Made by a program: the position numbers and the translations under genes. Positions 5,085 through 7,332 of a stretch of 7,332 bases of DNA are shown in pieces. This DNA comes from Bryobacteraceae bacterium (GTDB lineage: Bacteria > Acidobacteriota > Terriglobia > Bryobacterales > Bryobacteraceae). The notes below the pieces were generated by a model. It made no database searches and was not told the origin of the DNA. It worked only from the letters and a program-made list of their open reading frames with translations. Each line of letters starts with the position of its first letter. The first letter of the stretch is position 1. The DNA is taken from NCBI GenBank assembly GCA_030036985.1, contig JASHSD010000435.1, positions 1-7,332 of the forward strand, given 5' to 3'.

Positions 5085-5104
5085 AAATGAAGCTAAATCC
5101 GAGC

Positions 5105-6274
5105 TTATGTCCGGCGAGCACCGGCGCTGACGGCTTTGCGCGACCTCGCCAGTTCTTCGTAGAGCCGCAGCACCTCTTCCGCCGTGCGCGCCCAACTGAA
5201 ACGCGCGGCCTGCCCGCGCCCTCTCTCGATTAACTCCGCGCGCAGCGCATCGTCCAGCAGGACCTCCGTGATGCCGCGCGCGATATCGAACACGTTCTCC
5301 GGATTCACCAGCATCGCCGCGCCTCCCACCACTTCCGGCAGCGAACTCACGGCCGACGCGATGACCGGCGTCCCCGAAGCCATCGCTTCGAGCGGCGGCA
5401 GACCGAATCCTTCATAAAGCGACGGAAAAACAAAAGCGCTGGCGAGCTCATGGAAAATGCGCAGCGTTTCAATGGGAATGAATCCCAAAAAGCGTACGCA
5501 GTGCTCCACGCGGCTGTGAATCACGGCGCGGCGCACGTCGGGATGGCGCGAGATCTCGTCGCCGATCACGATCAGCCGCAGATCGCGGTATTCGGGATGG
5601 TTCTCCAGTCCGCTGCGCGCGACCGCGAAGGCTTCTATCAGCCGCGGGATGTTTTTCTGCGGACGAATCGACCCCGCGTAAAGCAGGAACGGATAGCCGA
5701 TCTGGTAGCGCTCGAGAATTCTGGTGCGTTCGCGCGCATCTCCATCGGCCGCGCGCGCGCTGCGCAGAAACACCGGGTCCGGCGCGTTGTAGATAAGCCG
5801 AATGCGGTCGGCGGCTTCCGGGCACAGGCTCATCACGTCGCGCTGAGTGGAGCCGGAGACCGCGATGATGCCGCTCGCGCGTTCGAGTCCGCGGCGCAGA
5901 CGAAACGTCCTGGCCATGTGCAGCAGCCCCTTGGCGTCGTCGAAAAACAGGCTGCTCAGATCGTGAATGGTCACCGCGTAGGGCTTGGGCAGAAAGAGCG
6001 GGACGCGATGAAACGGAATGTGCGTCACGTCGGCGCGCAGCCGTTCGATCAGCTGCGGCAGTTCGAGGTGATCCATGCGCGAGGAGTCACGGCGATCGTA
6101 GGCAACGGTTTCGAAGTTGGCCGGCAGATCGGCATAGAGCGGTTCGTCGGAGGGAGGACAGATCAGAACGTAACGGTGCGCCGTATCCGCGGCCGCCATG
6201 GCCTGCAGCAGGTTGCGGATATAGGTGCCGACGCCGAAGTCGCGAATGCGGCGTGTGTCGATAGCGATCTTCAC
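5105..6274 (-). CDS. Glycosyltransferase family 4 (GT-B fold)
   Basis: This 389-residue protein is a retaining, nucleotide-sugar-dependent GT4 glycosyltransferase, probably acting at the cytoplasmic side of the membrane in polysaccharide or glycolipid synthesis. The N-terminal domain begins MKIAIDTRRI with the glycine loop FGVGTYIRN (13-21), and VTIHDLS (101-107) carries a candidate active-site His. The C-terminal domain has LLYAGSIRPQKNIPRLIEAF (197-216), with R204 and K207 in the place of the donor-phosphate contacts. Next comes FPSLYEGFGLPPLEAMASG (283-301), where E288 and E296 form the EX7E motif, followed by TPVIAS. No membrane segment or signal peptide is seen. The start is GTG (6274-6272), supported by the family's MKIAIDTR beginning; an overlapping ATG is out of frame and meets a stop at once. 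No clear Shine-Dalgarno sequence is present. It starts 26 bp after glyA on the same strand, so co-transcription is likely. The sugar and acceptor cannot be told. Confidence 0.9.
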   Translation of the reverse strand: MKIAIDTRRIRDFGVGTYIRNLLQAMAAADTAHRYVLICPPSDEPLYADLPANFETVAYDRRDSSRMDHLELPQLIERLRADVTHIPFHRVPLFLPKPYAVTIHDLSSLFFDDAKGLLHMARTFRLRRGLERASGIIAVSGSTQRDVMSLCPEAADRIRLIYNAPDPVFLRSARAADGDARERTRILERYQIGYPFLLYAGSIRPQKNIPRLIEAFAVARSGLENHPEYRDLRLIVIGDEISRHPDVRRAVIHSRVEHCVRFLGFIPIETLRIFHELASAFVFPSLYEGFGLPPLEAMASGTPVIASAVSSLPEVVGGAAMLVNPENVFDIARGITEVLLDDALRAELIERGRGQAARFSWARTAEEVLRLYEELARSRKAVSAGARRT

Positions 6275-6300
6275 ATGGTGCGTGTTTCAGGCTGGATTCT

Positions 6301-7332
6301 TCAGGCGATAGCCCCGGCCCGCATCTTCCAGGCGTAAAGCGGGAAGCGCTCGGTCAGGGCTTCAACACGCGCGCGGACCGCGGCGATCGCGGACTCCGAG
6401 CCGATATTGCTCAACACTTCGGCGATCGCGGAAGCCACTTCGCGCATCTCCGCCTCGCCGAAACCACGGGTGGTCGCGGCGGGGCTGCCGAGGCGAATGC
6501 CGCTCGGGTTCAGCGGCGGGTTCACGTCGAACGGAATGGCGTTTTTGTTTACCGTGATGCGGGCGCGGTCGAGCGACTCTTCGGCTTCGCGGCCGCGCAC
6601 GCCTTTGGAGAAAACGTCGACGAGCATCACGTGCGTGTCGGTGCCGCCGGAGACCACGCGGAAGCCCGCGTCCTGCAGGCCATGCGCCAGCGCCTGCGCG
6701 TTGGCGAGCACCTGCTTCGAGTATGCGATGAATTCGGGCTGCATGGCTTCGAGGAAGCAGACCGCCTTGGCCGCGATCACGTGCATCAATGGACCACCCT
6801 GCGTGCCGGGGAAAACCGTCTTATCGATGGCGACGCCGTATTTTTCTTTGGCCAGGATCAGGCCGCTGCGGGGTCCGCGCAGAGTCTTGTGCGTGGTCGA
6901 GGTCACGATATCGGCGTACTCGCAGGGATTGGCGTGCAGGCCCGCGGCGACCAGTCCCGAGATGTGCGCCATACCGACCATCAGCATGGCGCCCACCGAA
7001 TCGGCAACCTGGCGGAAGCGGGCGAAGTCGAGCTTGCGCGGATACGCGCTGCCGCCGGCGACGATCAGTTTCGGCTTGTATTCGGCGGCGAGTTCCGCCA
7101 TGCGGTCGAAATCGATCTGTTCGGTTTCGCGGCTCACCTGATAGGCCGCGATGTGATAAGTCTTGCCGGAAAAATTCAGCTTGTGTCCGTGGGTGAGATG
7201 GCCGCCGTGGGCGAGATCGAGGCCCATGATGGTGTCGCCCGGCTGCAGCACGGCGCCATATGCGGCCTGGTTCGCCTGCGAGCCCGAATGTGGCTGCACG
7301 TTCGCGTATTCGGCTTTGAAGAGCTTCTTCGC
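6301..7332 (-). CDS. glyA: Serine hydroxymethyltransferase (5' end outside window)
   Basis: GlyA interconverts serine and glycine, passing a one-carbon unit to tetrahydrofolate, in the cytoplasm with pyridoxal phosphate (PLP). The visible 343 residues lack about 80 from the N-terminus; the frame stays open to the window edge with AKKLFKAEYANVQPHSGSQA. Recognised parts are LAHGGHLTHG (7212-7183), TSTTHKTLRGPRSG with the PLP lysine at 6888-6886, and the FPGTQGGP loop. Further on are GGTDTHVMLVD and the carboxylate-binding arginine in GIRLGSPA. One key position is unusual: the aspartate of VDMAH, which bonds to the PLP ring nitrogen (D200 in E. coli), is glycine here (VGMAH, codon GGT at 6975-6973). 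Either the enzyme is altered or the base is wrong: GAT to GGT is a single transition. Everything else looks intact. It is followed by the GT4 gene after 26 bp, and that pairing carries no obvious functional link. Confidence 0.95.
   Translation of the reverse strand, partial: AKKLFKAEYANVQPHSGSQANQAAYGAVLQPGDTIMGLDLAHGGHLTHGHKLNFSGKTYHIAAYQVSRETEQIDFDRMAELAAEYKPKLIVAGGSAYPRKLDFARFRQVADSVGAMLMVGMAHISGLVAAGLHANPCEYADIVTSTTHKTLRGPRSGLILAKEKYGVAIDKTVFPGTQGGPLMHVIAAKAVCFLEAMQPEFIAYSKQVLANAQALAHGLQDAGFRVVSGGTDTHVMLVDVFSKGVRGREAEESLDRARITVNKNAIPFDVNPPLNPSGIRLGSPAATTRGFGEAEMREVASAIAEVLSNIGSESAIAAVRARVEALTERFPLYAWKMRAGAIA

Noticed and set aside
4392..5195. 267-codon open frame on the - strand
   Set aside because: It is antisense to the second TIGR03435 domain and has no family signs.
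5450..6337. 295-codon open frame on the + strand
   Set aside because: It is antisense to the well-supported GT4 glycosyltransferase; the composition shows no known domain and long open antisense frames are expected in GC-rich DNA.
6407..7141. 244-codon open frame on the + strand
   Set aside because: It is antisense to glyA, which has clear motifs; the product is Ser/Arg/Pro-rich without a recognisable domain.

Overview
The window looks like a chromosomal segment from an acidobacterium of the Solibacter/Bryobacter type. The main evidence is a secreted protein with two TIGR03435 ('Soli usitatus-associated') domains, a family greatly expanded in those genomes. Remnants of two small protein families that I recognise as common in Acidobacteria, and GC-rich codon use with GTG starts, agree with this. 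The assignment is inference from protein style; no rRNA or tRNA is present.

Left part (1-1498, + strand): the end of a cysteine hydrolase (isochorismatase fold) runs into a PolX-like gene. This protein keeps the helix-hairpin-helix part and the outline of the polymerase-beta palm, but it has lost the catalytic aspartates and has no PHP exonuclease domain. Its natural start seems to be an ATG overlapping the hydrolase stop, put out of frame by one extra base.

Middle part (1499-2935): a stretch of decayed genes. It holds a ligD (NHEJ ligase) remnant broken by at least two frameshifts and a large deletion, and an antitoxin-like remnant on the - strand whose 3' end overlaps the ligD tail. Next is the N-terminal half of a small acidobacterial protein, cut off where one copy of a 31-bp direct repeat begins. 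A compact promoter-hairpin-hairpin-U-tract arrangement at about 2824-2925 may be a small RNA or the leader of the next gene.

Right part: an intact VOC/glyoxalase-like gene (2936-3337) lies between the two repeat copies. After it comes the large exported double-domain TIGR03435 protein (3483-5084, + strand). Convergent to that, on the - strand, is a probable two-gene unit: glyA (serine hydroxymethyltransferase, cut by the window end) followed 26 bp later by a GT4 glycosyltransferase. In glyA the aspartate that normally pairs with the PLP ring nitrogen reads as glycine.

The repair-type genes (PolX-like plus ligD remnant) suggest a former DNA end-joining island that is eroding. I see no clear new multi-gene system. 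The best leads are the non-catalytic PolX-like protein, the candidate small RNA, the repeat pair that brackets the VOC gene, and the GlyA substitution.
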